DNA of 64,000 nucleotides. It comes from Amorphophallus konjac. Its lineage: Eukaryota; Streptophyta; Magnoliopsida; Alismatales; Araceae. The position numbers and the translations under genes are program-made. Below, one piece after another: positions 20,065 to 31,845 of the stretch. How positions within the stretch are numbered: the first letter of the stretch is position 1; the number at the start of each line of letters is the position of its first letter. The stretch is from assembly GCA_022559845.1 (NCBI GenBank), contig CM040125.1, positions 330,529,829 through 330,593,828 of the forward strand. Reading direction: 5' to 3'. Below the pieces are notes generated by a model. That model worked only from the letters and a program-made list of their open reading frames with translations. It was not told the DNA's origin and did not search any database.

Positions 20065-22400
20065 CTTTGGTCGTCTACACACTCTTGATATGGATTGATC
20101 ATGGTCTCCACTTGTTATCTTCATTTTCCCAGGTTCATTTTATGTATTTTCCTTTTATTGAGTCCTATCTTATGTATTTTCCTTTATTGAGTCATGTGGT
20201 TCTAGTCCATTTCCCTTATTTTGCTTAATTGGGCCTTATTTCCTTAGTTATGGGCCCATAGGATTGAGTCTAGGTTATGCTCGGTCTTTTGTCCTATTGT
20301 CAGGGACATTTTGGTCATGTAAAGAGTGGTTGCCTATATATAGGCCCCATCTCTCCACTTGTACTCACTTTTGGATATTGAAAAAAAACCACTTCCTTTT
20401 ACCTCTTAAATCTCTCTCTCTTACTCTCTTTCCCTCACTCTCTCTCTCACTCTCTCTCTCTCCCAAGGGGAGTTCGCCCCCACCCTCTCTCCTCCTCCCC
20501 CCCCTCACTTACTCCAACCCCCAACCACCTCCACTACCTCACCCACCTCCATTAAGACCCTCCACTTCCCCAAGCCCCTCATTTACTCCCCTCTCTTTGT
20601 CCCAAAGCAAATCCTCCACCTCCCAACACAATCCACCACTTCCCCACACAAATCCCACCCCTCCCTAGACCCATTTCAAATTTGAACCTTCCCTCCCTTG
20701 CCTTGACCGCCCCTCAACCCCCTCCCTTGAACCAAGTTCGCCCCCACCATCTCCCTCTCACCCCTCTCTCTTGTGCACCCTCATCCTCCACCACCTTCAC
20801 TAGCAGACCATATTCTCTTCAGCCCCACTTCGCCCCCCCCCCCCCCCCACCTCCATCTCCATAGCCTCCAATACCCCTCAAACACCACTCATCTTCCTCC
20901 CATAGCCAGTAGAACCACCTTCCACCACTTTCTCTCTTGGCCATTCCCTTCCCCACCACTTCATCTTCCCTTCATTCCCGCCCTGTTTCAGGAAGCAGGA
21001 TTACAGCACTTGCAGAGGAGGCCACGGTCATCCCTCAATGACTCAGGAGGCGAGGCCTACATTTCTAGATTCTTCTGCAAGTCAGCTTTCAAGGCGAGGC
21101 GGTTTCGTCAGCATCCGAGCTCGGTGCTGTCCGCAACCACCATTCTTCTCCGACTGTGCAGAACTTCTCAGACCAGAAGCCAGAGCGGCAGAGAAGACTC
21201 TCCCACGACGAACCTTGAAGGAACCAGCCTTCAGGGTCTTCTACAAAGTTCTTCCTCCCCCTGTCAGCGTCCAGGAACAGAAGGCAGAATCCCGTTCGGC
21301 ATCGACAACCAGAGATACCAATTTTCTACCACAACCACGCCGGTCTGCCTCCTCACAGTCTGTCCCGACCACCGTCCACTTCTCTCGACATCCAGCTCAT
21401 CTCCGACATCAGAAGACTTCCCCGTTTGTTTTGCTGCAAAGTAGACTCGTATACAATTCCAACGAGTCCAGCGGTGCCAGATTTGGAGCTCAGGAGCGAC
21501 CGTGGCCGCTTCTGCAACCTGTTGTTTCAGACTGAGCTCGGCCAGAGACCAGAGCTGCATCCATCTTCCAGTCGCCGGAGCAGTCAGCCCCAGATCAGAA
21601 CGTCATCCAAAAATTCAAGCCGCACCCCTCTCCGGTTAGCAATCTTTTGGCGCAAGTCTCATCAGATTCTGAGCTCGGTGGATTTATTGGCTGCATCAAC
21701 ATCGACTCCCTGTCCAGAATTACAGAAGCTAGACAGAATCGGCGAAGCTCGGAAACTCGGTTTCCTTTGCATCTCTCCCCACCCCGCTTGGCCGGCTGAA
21801 GGCCCCTCCCTGCGTGGAGGTAGTTTTGAATGTATTAAGCATAACCCCCACCCCAAGATCACCCCTCCTGCGTGAGGAGTAGTGCTGTACCGTTTGCAAT
21901 TTCAGGTCAAGCTACATCGCCGCGGCGATCGGGTGCATACCCTCGCCTCCCGGCGCGCCCTCGTCTCCGATCGGGATCGGTGTCTTCACACCGATCAGGT
22001 GAGCTTCTGATACTATCCTTAGTAGCCTTATTCCTGCTAGTTTAGTATTGCTTTGATTGCTCGTCGGCGGTGAGAAGAGGGCTCGAACTTGCATGCTAGT
22101 TTGTTAGTGTCCACCGCGGACCGTGAGTGAGTGCCACCAAGCCCCCGCCCTGCGGGCCAGCCGCCCACAAAGTTGGGTATCCTAGACTCATTTGGGGTCA
22201 GCCCTAGCATTGTAAGTCCATTGGAACAATTGAGTCCCGCCCCGGACCTTCGTCATTATCTCCCGGACCCACCGGGTGAACGTGTGAATCGGGTGAGCAA
22301 AAATCATCATCGTGAGAATCATTGAGCGCTTGTATGCTTGTGGGTCTAAGTCCTAGGGTCATCTCATCATATTTAGTGGTCTTTGGGCTGTGCCACATCA
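20034..22400 (+). repeat. 3' LTR of element D
   Basis: Partner of 12681-15030, ending CACATCA at 22400. Visible differences include an extra CT-rich stretch near 20424-20440, a longer C run near 20833-20848 and scattered substitutions near 21071-21111. It supplies the last ten codons and the stop of the polyprotein. Confidence 0.95.
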
Positions 22401-22405
22401 TTGGG
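22401..22405. other. Target-site duplication TTGGG, right of element D
   Basis: Second copy of the 5-bp duplication, next to the LTR end CACATCA. Confidence 0.93.
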
Positions 22406-23747
22406 GGTCAATTTTTTTGGCCAAGTCTCAAGAGAGACGTAGACAAGATAGTGGGTCAATGCCGCACATGTGCTTCGGCCAAACAGGTGAAGTAAAATAT
22501 CGGCCTTTACACCCCTCTCCCCATCCCCGACCGTCCCTGGCAAGACTTAAGCATGGACTTTGTGTTAGGCCTACCCAGGACTCAAAGGAAACATGATTCG
22601 ATCTTTATGGTAGTTGACAGATTATCTAAGATGGCCCACTTCATCCCCTACTCCAAAACCTCAGATGCCTCCCGAGTGGCCCAATTGTTCTTTGATTAGG
22701 TTGTTCGCCTCCATGGGTTACCTAAGACCATAGTCTCTGATAGGGATGTCAAGTTCACCAACTACTTTTGGAAGACCCTTTGGCACTTGATAGGTACCCC
22801 CCTCAAATTCTCCACAGCCTACCACCCTCAAACTGATGGCCAAACCGAAGTTGTCAATCAGAGTCTAGGGAACCTCCTTAGGTGTCTTGTCGAGGATCCT
22901 CCAGGGAATTGGGATCTCATTCTACCTCAGGCTGAATTTGCTTATAACAACTCTATCAATAAGTCCATAGGGATGAGTCTGTTTGATGCTGTGCATGGGT
23001 ACAAGCCAAGGAAACCTTCAGAGCTCATTCCCCTTCCCCAGCATGCTAGAGTGTCTATTTCGGCTGAGTCATTTGCCCAACACATTAGAGAGTTACATGA
23101 AGAAATCCGCAAGCACATCAGCAATGAAGAATGAGACTTATAAAAGGCAGGCTGACTCTCATCGACGTCACCAAGAATTCCACGTGGGTGACTTTGTGAT
23201 GGTGAGGATGGAGAGGCTCTCCCCGGGAGCCATCTCAAAATTGAGGCCTCGTGGGTCTAGTCCCTTCCAGGTTCTGAGATGCATTGGCACTAATGCCTAT
23301 GAGTTAGATCTTCCCGAGGATTATGGAGTGAGCCCCACATTCAACGTGGCCGACCTAGTGCCATATAAGGGTCCCACGGTGGTACCCAGTGAGGACATTG
23401 AGCCCATTCCCCCCATTGAGAGAGCACCCACTCGTGAGAAGAGTCCACCAGCCAAGAGAGCCCAGCGTGAGCGAATTGAGCGAATATTGGATGAACAGGT
23501 CACTACCACTAGGAGCAAGGTGTACGAGCGCTATCTCGTTAGGTGGAAGGATCGGCCTCCTTCGGAGGATTCGTGGGTGAGTCGGGAGGATCTCCAGCAG
23601 CTAGATCCCGACCTTTGCGAGCAGTATCACAGCAGGATGGACCCTTACTCGACGGAGTCGAGCTCTTCGCAGCCTAAGGGATTTGATGGAGGCATCACCC
23701 ACGACTCCCTCTGGCTCGGGTCGTCTTCACACCCCACAGTTGTTTGA
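22406..23747 (+). pseudogene. Element C gag-pol, 3' portion (integrase core and chromodomain)
   Basis: Continues the integrase broken at 12680: CRTCASAKQ finger, [16 protein letters not shown] and TDGQTEVVN catalytic blocks, then VRMERLSPG...SSPFQVL and a chromodomain with YLVRWKDRPPSEDSWVS. In-frame stops occur at about 22493 (TAA) and about 22697 (TAG). A frameshift near 23125-23135 moves the C-terminal part to another frame. The frame runs about 64 bp into the 3' LTR, as in element D. Close to D in sequence but clearly distinct. Confidence 0.9.
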
Positions 23748-26093
23748 GCTCGGGCATCACTCCATGCTAGCCCAATTATCCATTTTGAGCATTCTATTTG
23801 AGTCATTTGATGTATTTTCCCTTTTATTTGAGTCATTTCCCTATGTCTTTGGTTTATTTCCTTATGTTTGGATCATTATCCCCTTGGTTGGCTTATTGGA
23901 CTGCTTTTGTCATTACATGCAAAGCCAGGGGTAGTTTGGTCATGTAAAAGGTTGGGTCACTATAAATAGGACCCCAACCCCATTTGAGGAAGCTAATGAA
24001 ATTGCCATATTTTGAGTTCCAAAATTTAAGTTTCTTTTAGTGGAGAGAATCTATTAGATAGGGTGTGAAACCCTGGGTGAGAAGTCCTCCCATTCCCTCT
24101 CTTCTTCTCTCTCTTTCTCTAGGGGGTGAACCCCCTCTCTCTCCTCCCCTCATGGCCGCCCCTTTCTCTCACCTCCCCTCTTGACCAAGTCAGCTCCACA
24201 TCAGCCCTAGCCCTGCCACCTAAACTGCCACCTCAGCCACCTTTTCACTTCCCTAGGTACATTTATTCCATCCCACCATTTCCCACCAAATCTCTTTCCC
24301 TCCCTAGGAGAATCTTGGCCTTCCTAACACAATCCTCCCTCGTCCCCATACAATCCTTCAGCTGCCAAGAGGGGTTTGAATATTTTCCTGCATCTCTCAC
24401 CTCCCTCCCATGTCCTAGGCCAACCCCAAAGATGAGCCCCTTGGGTCTGGCCGCCCCATTCCCCCTCCCTCCATCCTCCCTTGAGAATCCTCCACCACCC
24501 CTCCCTCCACCTCTTGTGCAGAGAACCAGCAACCCCTCTCCTGCGTCCCTCCCTCTTCCTACACCTCCAGCTCTACTCTAACAACCTTCCACACCTCCCC
24601 CACATCCCCCTCCTACCACTCATCCATCCCCCTTCACCAATCAACAACCCTTCTCCCCATTTCATGGTAACTTGGAGCTGCACCGGAGGGCCTGTTCGCA
24701 GCTGAGGACTCGCAGAGATCTAGCATCTTGCAGAGCCAGCCATGACATCATCCCGGTGCCCCTGGAAGCACAAGAGGCACCATTGGAAGAGTCTCCAAGT
24801 CCTCTTCACAACGGTGGTGGTCTCGTCCCAGTCTGATTTCATGGCTGCCCAGGAGAGCCGACATCGCCGAACTGCGCATCATCCACCTGACAATCATCCA
24901 TAAGCAGATTGCAGAGGCTCCCACGGCCATCTCCCTGAAGTTCTTGAAACAGGGCTTGTCTGAAACCTTCTACTAGAAGTCTCCTGCGACCACCAAGAAG
25001 AGGCACTTCATTCCGCGTCCAGAGCTGTAAGTTCCCATTTTTCTCCCCCGGGTGCACTGGTCTGTTCTCTCTGGAACTGACCTGATACCAGATCACTGTT
25101 CGGGTCCTCGCCACCTACTCCGACCTCCTCTGCCATCCCCGCTGGTCTCCGTTCGAAGAGGGTTCAACCATGAATCCATCGACTCTAGCCACACCTGAAT
25201 CAGAGCTCGTGATCATCTGTGGCGGCCTTGCCTTCCTACTGCAGTGGTGAAGAAGCTACCGGATCCAGAAGGCAGTGACCCTGTTCACGACTCTTCCCCG
25301 ACCATCGCCGTCATTCAGAAATTCCCCCAAAAATTGGACGTCCTCCTGGGCCAACCCAGGAGGTTTTGCCACTGGTTTCATCACCGACGGAGTTCCAGGG
25401 AGTCCGTAGCGGTGCTGACACCGACTGTCTATCCTCTATTCCAGAGAGTGGATAGAATCGTCGTCCACCTTTCAATTAGTTCCTAGCTCCACTTTCCCCT
25501 CCCCGCCTGGCCGGCTTATAGCCCCTCCCTATGGGAGGTAGTGTGTGGATGTAAATGTGGCTTCCCCTCCCCTTGTTCAACCCCCTTGCATGGGGAGTAG
25601 TGGTGTAATTCCTTAAACATGTTCAAGCTACATCGGCGCAGCGTGTAGGGAACCCACGCTTCCCCGCTCGCCCACGTCTCCGAACGGGACCAATTTCTTA
25701 GTGCTCTACCCCTTGCTTCCCCATAGTGCTTGTTTTTTCAATATTAGCTCATAACTCCGCTGGTAGGAAGAGCAAGCGCCCGGTCCCGTGAGCATCATTG
25801 CTTCCGAGTGACCACCGTGTTGAGAGAGTGTGACACGTGCCCTCGGCACCCGGTCGGCCCCATTCAATCAGGCCTCCATAACCTTGGGAAGAACCTTGGC
25901 CTTGCTGGCCCTCTACCAGCATGGGCCCAGCCCTCACATCCTCGACTCGGAATCGCCGAGTTACCCCGGGTTTTGGGTGAGTGTCGGGTGAGTGGCCGCC
26001 GATATCGGTCCGTTTCCTTTGCAAATTGTGCTTGCTTGTCAAAGTCCAAGGTACATCGGTCTTGTGGCTATCTCCCAAGGTGGTGTCACATCA
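23684..26093 (+). repeat. 3' LTR of element C
   Basis: Partner of 6576-8966. Starts TGATGGAGGCATC after a weak purine tract (AAGGGATT) and ends GTGTCACATCA, with a TATA box TATAAATA at 23961-23968. It has a short extra segment near 24470-24510 relative to the 5' LTR and many substitutions. Confidence 0.93.
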
Positions 26094-26098
26094 CTTCC
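26094..26098. other. Target-site duplication CTTCC, right of element C
   Basis: Matches 6571-6575 and joins the two halves of element B. Confidence 0.92.
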
Positions 26099-27225
26099 TC
26101 TTGTTTCTGCATTATCGCTTGAAGGTGACAACAAATGTTGTCAACGGCTCAACGATGTGTTCTTCGGAGGCACATGGGAACTGGATGGAGTCTGGGTGCA
26201 AGCATATACTCTTGCCAATAGCTCGACTAATGAGGTTGGCCTTAAAGTTGATTTTGCACCTTTCAGGGCGATCTAGGGGTTAACTTGGAGCTGAGGCGTA
26301 GCCGATGAAGCCTGACCTTCTCGTTGTCGACGGAGAAGAGATCGTCATCATCTTCCTCTAAGATCCAGCCGTTGCTCCTGCTCTTAATCACAGGGTATGG
26401 ACTAATGCCCTTGAAGTAGAGTGCAACGTCAGCCAGGTTGCATTCTGCTGGTGTGAACGGTGACAGGTCTGCAAAGACCGTGTGTTGCTCCCCGTCCTTG
26501 GTATACTTGATGCATTGGTGGAGAGTTGATAGGACGACCCAATTTTCATGGAGCTAGGGTCTTTCAATTAGCATTTTATAGGGCGTGTTAGAGTCAATGA
26601 TGTAGAACGTAGCCTTGGAGGCGAAGTCATCAAGCACCGGATCTACATCCACCCGGCCGAGGACGTCCTCGTTAGTTTGGTTAAAGTCGGACATCTTGAC
26701 CGCCTGAACCTTCTGGAGGTATGGGGTCAGATATAAAGTCTTGAATGTTTTGAGCGGCATGATGTTGACGGCGACGCCAGCGTCCACCAGGATTCGGTTT
26801 ACATCATGCCCATTGACCATTCCTTTCATATAGAGGGGACGGTTGTGGCATGGAGGCGATAGCAGCATGTCCTTCTCCGTGAAGGAGACGGTGGTTGTGA
26901 AGGCTTCATAGGCTGCTGTGTTCATTTCCGTGACATGCGCCTCGCAAGCTTCTGGTTCCTCGAGTATTTTGATGAGAGTTTCTCTCATCTCTTTACTCCA
27001 AGCGATGGCTTCCCAGATTGTAATGCTAGCAGGGAAGCGCTTCATCTGGTGGAGGACCTTTCGGTCGGCTCGGGCTCGAGCATCCTCCAAGGAGGGTAGT
27101 ATGTCGGGCTGGACTTTCTGCGAGCTATCATGCCGCTCCCCATCGGGAAGTTGCATAGCCTTGCCTTTATTGTTGGGGTCAGACTGACCCTGATCGCCGG
27201 TGGACTCCTGGAACAGGGGTGCCAA
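26099..27225 (-). pseudogene. Element B protease region (Tat-type gag-pol fragment)
   Basis: Minus-strand frame with FPASITIWEAI, VSFTEKDMLL, HNRPLYMKG, the protease active-site region ILVDAGVAVNIMP, and NEDVLGRV, then IIDSNTPYKMLIERP. The last continues past a TAG near 26554 into LSTLHQCIKY and FADLSPF. The arrangement matches element E at 45.4-46.0 kb. Protease would cut Gag-Pol; the active-site triplet is D-A-G rather than the usual D-S/T-G. In-frame stops show decay. The reading joins 5141-6575 once element C is removed. Confidence 0.85.
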
Positions 27226-27236
27226 GGATGGTTCTT

Positions 27237-27641
27237 CTAGGTGTAACTGGTGGGTTGGCCCGTCCTTGTCAGACGGTCCCGCTTGTTCCGTAGAAGAAGC
27301 CTGAGCTGGTGTAGAGATCGGGAGGCCGGCGGGAGCCTCTTTGATACTGGCAGGATTGAAGATGCCGGGTCCCTTCCGAATTTCAACCTTCGGAATGGGG
27401 GCAGGTTCCTCCCCTCGAAAGAGGATGATTCGCTTTGGGTCGAAGGTGGACAGAGAGAGGGGTAACTCAGGAGTTCTCCGCGGCCTCTACCACGTCCCCG
27501 GCCATGACCTAGGCCGCGACATGTGTGTTCTGGAGCTGGCTGTAGCCCAAGCGGTGCAGTTGTTCTTTGTCTGGTTCGGGTGGCCATAGGCTCACCTCGC
27601 CGAGAAGCATTGATGTTATCAGGAGGTGGGATGTGTGAACA
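27237..27641 (-). pseudogene. Element B N-terminal remnant; Gag core missing
   Basis: Between LTR3 and the protease only about 130 codons remain: MATRTRQRTTAP, a Gly/Arg-rich GHGRGRGRGRG stretch and a Ser/Pro-rich tail. The roughly 1-2 kb expected for a Tat Gag core and zinc finger is absent, so a large internal deletion has fused the N-terminus to the protease region. A weak protein signature limits confidence in the exact start. Confidence 0.55.
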
Positions 27642-28437
27642 TGTCACAAAGACATTTTTAAAGAGGAATAACAATGATTAAGGATGAATAATTATGCTAA
27701 AATAAGTGGGACAAGAAGGAAAAGAGGATGAGCCTGAGATGCTCTATGGAGGGTGATCGCCATAGGGGTTACCTCAAAAGAAGAAGGATGATCGCATGTA
27801 CCTTGTCTTGAGCGGGTGAGACTGGGAGTTCTTCCTTCCTTCTTCTACCGGTCGGCCGATGAAGGGGGTTTATAGCTTGATTACCCTTGCAAACACACAA
27901 AATAAACAAAGATACAGATTAGCCAAGTGTGTAGTATCAATGCTCTAAAAATATGAAATCAAACAGATTGGGCATGAACACACCTTGTGTGTTTTTGGTT
28001 TTAAACCCCTAAGAAGGAGCAACAAGGTTGCAATTATGAATGACATGCAAAGCAAGATATAGTATGGTGCAAAGCAATTTTAACGTGCTGAGAAGATCTC
28101 TAGAGAGTGATGAGTGATATGATAAAAATAAAAACTAAAGAAGAAGTGTCATCTCTGTTGTGTGTGCAGCAGTAAAGGGAGAAAAACAAGGTTGCAGTAG
28201 CTGCAGTAGGATGAAGAAACGTCGGATGAAGACATCGCTCGTGGGAGAAAGAACACCAGAAGAAGGGGCTTTGGAAGAAGATCAACACCGTGAAGTACCT
28301 GCAAAAAAAAAACAAAACTCTCCCCTCTCTGTGTAAAAAAAACTCTCACAGCGTTCTTCTTAGCTCTCTCTCTATTAGCCTTTTTGTTCTTCTTCTTCCT
28401 CCTCTTCTTCTCTCTTCGCGCGAGGAGCACATGTGAA

Positions 28438-28447
28438 GGTATTTATG
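28438..28447 (-). promoter_or_regulatory. TATA-like box of LTR3
   Basis: The minus strand reads CCATAAATAC between the hairpin array and the CT-rich downstream part. It corresponds in position to TATAAATA of LTR1 and LTR2. Confidence 0.5.
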
Positions 28448-28584
28448 GGCCTGAAATCCATGCATTAATAGGATTAAAACAAGGTAATGAATCCTCTAAC
28501 AAGGAACCCTCTTCTCAATCGAACATAAGGTGTAAAATGGGGAAAGGATCACTAAAGGAAAGAAGAAGCCGAAAGGGAGATGAA

Positions 28585-28885
28585 AGTGTAAATGACGACC
28601 TGACTAGGGGCGTCAATTCAAATGACAACATTCACACAGTCGTTAATTCCTGGATTTAATTATAGAAATAAAGGACTTTCCTTATTTAAAATTGAGAAAT
28701 GACGCCTGCTTGAATGGGCGTTAAATCATCAACGCCCCTAAAGAGGATGTCAATTCTTTGAGTTATATTTTCTTTAGGATTCATAAAATCCAGGAAACAA
28801 CGCCTGTCTGAACAGTCATTTATTTATGGAATCACGACCTTCTTCAGGTCGTCAATTAAATGACGCCCTCCCTTAAGGTGTTAAT
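28585..28885. repeat. GACGCC/GACGACC hairpin array in LTR3
   Basis: About seven units. CACGACC-TTCTTCA-GGTCGT near 28833 is a perfect 6-bp-arm case. Others are GACGCC...GGGCGTT near 28702, GACGACC...GGGCGTC near 28595, and GACGCCC...GGTGTT near 28862. AT-rich spacers such as AATTAAATG separate them. The array lies 135-440 bp upstream of the LTR3 TATA box. Confidence 0.72.
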
Positions 28886-30084
28886 TTCAATTATTTAAGG
28901 AAAAATGCAAAGAAATTACAATTAATATGGAGAAATTATCAAATAATTAGAAAAACTTCATATTAAGCCAATATTGAAGTCCACTTTGGGGCGTCACATG
29001 GTGACATGAGATTTACTCAACATATCATCGATTTTGGCGTGTCTACAGCTGCCCTGCCTTGGCGTCTGCTTTGCAAGGGAGTGAGACGGAATGAAGCAAA
29101 AGTGCAGCGGGCGGAATGAAGGGAGCGAACTGATAAGTAGATGCCAAGGTGTGATGTGACACGCCTCCAACACTAAGCGTTGGAAATCTTTCCAGGATTT
29201 TGAATGAAACAACCTTGGATGATTACGAGAAAGCAATGATCAGTTGGATGAAGGAACTAATCTAATAAACGAGAAATGTGCGCGAGGGCACGGAAGGAAA
29301 GACAACATTGGAGAGCGGTTACCAGCCAATGTGGACGTGCTACAACCAATGTGGGTTTATAGGAAAATAAAGTGAATTGAGATAAAGACCCAGCAAATGA
29401 ATGCCTTCAAGGGACCAGCTTGAGCGGCTTCAAGGAGAATATAGTACTCGATTTGCAATGGAATATCTTATATCAACTCAATTAAGAGCGAGTGGCCCTC
29501 ATTATTGGCGTAATATGAGGATTTTCATCATTAAAGTTCAAATTCCTACATGATGCATGCTGGGCCAAAAGAAAAATTAAAATAAACTAAAATTAGAAAA
29601 TAACCAAGGCTTATATTGTTAAACCATCCAGACTTGGTCAGGAATCCAGATCTCTAAGCTAACATTAAGCCGAAGCCCGTTTATCCACGCATCAACTCAG
29701 AAAGTGGAACCGTCGTCCCAAATCTTAAATGACCCAACGGCCTATCCGTGTGATCAAGACTCCCCTGGAATTATCACTGTTTTAGATGAAGGGGAACTCA
29801 AATTCCAGGTTCATCAGAACCACAAGGTCCTTGATATGCTATAATAGCGTAGATACCATATAGTAAGAATGCTTACAGGAGAAAATACAAAGGATGGAAT
29901 GATGTTGCCAGTGTAAGAAATCCAATCATCTCAAGACCTGCATAACTTGCGCTTCTCTATGCTCAAAAATTATTAGCTCAGAATATGATCATAAGTGCGT
30001 GATATAAGCAATTTCATTAAAGCATAAAGCACTTAAGTTCATCAACAATCATCATGATGTAAAGCAATTCAAAAGACGTAAACC

Positions 30085-30275
30085 CAGGAAATGACGACCA
30101 TATGCAGCAACGTCAAAAACATAAATGACAATGGTTATTGGGGCGTTAATCATGATCACTATTCAACTTGGAATCAGATAAAAATGACGCCTAGAATAGA
30201 GACGTAAAATAAAAGACGACACTGAAAATGTCGCTATTCAATGAAATGACGCCATTGTTAACGCCGTCAATTAAC
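30085..30275. repeat. GACGCC-type hairpin array upstream of the 30.5 kb gene
   Basis: Units such as GACGCCATTGTTAACGCCGTC (two half-units), GACGACC...AACGTC, GACGCC...GACGT and GACGAC...GTCGCT, degenerate but with the same arm words and AATGA spacers as in the LTR arrays. It lies about 110-300 bp upstream of a TATA box at 30384. Confidence 0.6.
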
Positions 30276-30383
30276 CATAAACAATTGTGCTCCATTTCCT
30301 GCTCGGAAATAGAACTCTAGTGGCTCGTTCGAATTATACTCAAACTGTGATTGCCCTGAACGGCTAGCCAAAGCGTTGAACAT

Positions 30384-30390
30384 TATAAAA
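30384..30390 (+). promoter_or_regulatory. TATA box of the plus-strand gene at 30.5 kb
   Basis: TATAAAA followed by GGATGCATC, 112 bp upstream of the ATG at 30502, which is a typical distance for a plant promoter and 5' UTR. Confidence 0.55.
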
Positions 30391-30501
30391 GGATGCATCT
30401 GGTCGTCTGCTAAACATATCAAACAATTGAGAGTCGTTGCAGCCAAGACTCAACAGAGAACCACATATTAGAAACACAGGGTCTTTCAACTGAAGAAGAA
30501 G

Positions 30502-31845
30502 ATGGAGAAAGCTATGATGCAAAGGTTCACTAAGAAACCTAGGATGGGATTTCCTAGAATATCTGAAGTTGCTGGTCATATCAGCGGAAGAATCAATACG
30601 AGCCAAGTAAGTTGATTTGTGTTAAAAATTTTATTTTATTCTTCCTTTTTTCTTCAAAATTCTGATTGCATTCTTTCTTCTCTCTTCTTTTCTTTTCCAT
30701 TTTATTCAGGACTACCCAAATGTACCGGGACTAAGGAGGTTCTTAAAAATCAAGTGGCTCCCCTTACTCCTCTCCAAATTATCCTTAGATATGAGGTCCT
30801 TCCTTTCAAGGTGGCACTTATTAGGCCTTGTTACCCATGCTACCCATTATGATGACATCCACTTAGATTGGGCCTCCACAGGAGCACTAATAGAATTATG
30901 GCATCCAAACACTCATACTTTCTTCTTTCCCACTTTTGAAGCCACCATACTCTTAGAGGAAGTAGAGATGCTCATTGGCTTAAGAAGGATCAAACAAGGG
31001 GAAGAATCAAAGATGGCTAACTTGAATAAGCCAATAAGTGCCCATGATATACTTACTAGCCTTGTACAAAGCCCAAACTTAGTGAACCAAATCAAGGCCC
31101 ACAAAGGAATCAATCTTTTGAATCTAGCCTCATGGGTATACAAGAACATAGACAAGGCCTAAGAGAATGAAGACTTCTTTGAGAGGGTGATGAAGGGATT
31201 TATTGTATGCATGGTAGGAGCTCTCCTCTTCCCTTCATTGGAAGATCACCTAGAGGAGTGCCACCTAAGCACCATAGCTAGCATATGGGAAAGAAAAAGG
31301 ATAGGTCCGGCGGTGCTAGCTAACCTCTATAATGGACTCACTTCGGCTTCCTTGGGACGGCCCCTCTATGGGTCCATGTTACTCTTCTCTTGTTGGGTGG
31401 ACCTCCACCTAAAATTTGATCCATGTCAAGAAACTCAACCGGCCTCAAAAATCTTCTCTAAAAGCCCCCTCCGGTACATGACGGATTCCTTAGGCCTATG
31501 TGAGAGGGTAGCTAATCAGGGTGCCAAAGCTTAAGAAAAGAAGCGATTGGAGGAACTACTTTAAGACCATGCCAAAGAATGGCTTCACTTGCACACCGGG
31601 GTTCCTCAAGACCCAAGAGCTTTACTCAAGACTCTCCTCCGGCATCGAGCTACGACTAATCGACGGGACCGACTTCATCCTCTACAACGCTCACCGGTGC
31701 CTTCCACAACTTGGACTACCTCGGCACATGTTTGAAGAACCTTCTCATCTTCCACCACTCAAGAGGAGGGAACAAGGCTCAAGTGGGGATCAAGAAGAAG
31801 TCAAGACAATCAAGGCACAATGGAAGGTTGGACTACTTCATCGGT
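30502..31845 (+). pseudogene. Spliced plant-specific gene antisense to the Tat elements, DUF7745/plant-mobile-domain-like, truncated
   Basis: Exon 1 is 30502-30606 (35 codons, MEKAMMQRF start). The intron is 30607-30709 (103 bp, GTAAGT donor, TTTATTCAG acceptor, phase 0). Exon 2 from 30710 reads DYPNVPGLRRFLK and continues through ALIELWHPNTHTFFF and TLLEEVEMLIGL-type words. These resemble the helical plant-only domain annotated as DUF7745 or plant mobile domain, common beside or inside retroelements; molecular function is not known to me. A TAA at 31160-31162 and a frameshift near 31520-31534 break it, and element E has cut off its end (target TCGGT). Relative to the minus-strand LTR3 family it lies where Tat elements keep antisense ORFs. 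Splicing is inferred from sequence only. Confidence 0.65.

Larger units (their letters stand above)
12681..22400 (+). mobile_element. Young, apparently complete chromovirus element D
   Basis: LTRs of 2350 and 2367 bp begin TGATGAGGGCATC and end GTGCCACATCA, with TTGGG target duplications. It has an exact initiator-Met primer site, one long gag-pol frame and a purine-rich tract before the 3' LTR. The LTRs are identical by eye over the first 200 bp; differences are few and include CT and C-run length changes. It sits in the integrase of its relative C. This is the only element here whose coding frame is unbroken. Confidence 0.95.
6576..26093 (+). mobile_element. Chromovirus-type Ty3/gypsy element C (broken)
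   Basis: A full-length element with a TGATGG...CACATCA LTR pair (6576-8966 and 23684-26093), an eroded initiator-Met primer site, gag-pol ending in a chromodomain, and matching CTTCC flanks. It is interrupted at 12681-22400 by element D. In the first roughly 205 bp I count about 15 differences between its two LTRs, against none in the same length for D. C is therefore clearly the older of the two. Several stops and a changed RT active site make it non-functional. Confidence 0.93.
27642..29047 (-). repeat. LTR3 (5' LTR of element B, 1.4 kb)
   Basis: Bounded by TGTCAC at 27642 and TCTACA ending at 29047. Reads TGTAGACACGCC at its minus-strand start, like LTR1. It shares long stretches with LTR2 in inverted orientation (for example 27840-27900 against 4860-4910). 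It holds a TATA box and an upstream hairpin array. Confidence 0.75.
29048..30501. other. 3'-UTR-like flank of LTR3 and upstream region of the 30.5 kb gene
   Basis: 29048-29330 is homologous to 3521-3830 and has a purine-rich minus strand (GGCAGGGCAGC) before the LTR edge, like a polypurine tract. An inverted repeat (29037-29067 with 29139-29164) spans that edge. The rest, about 29340-30080, is AT-rich with nothing recognised. A hairpin array and a TATA box at the right end belong to the following gene. Confidence 0.5.
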
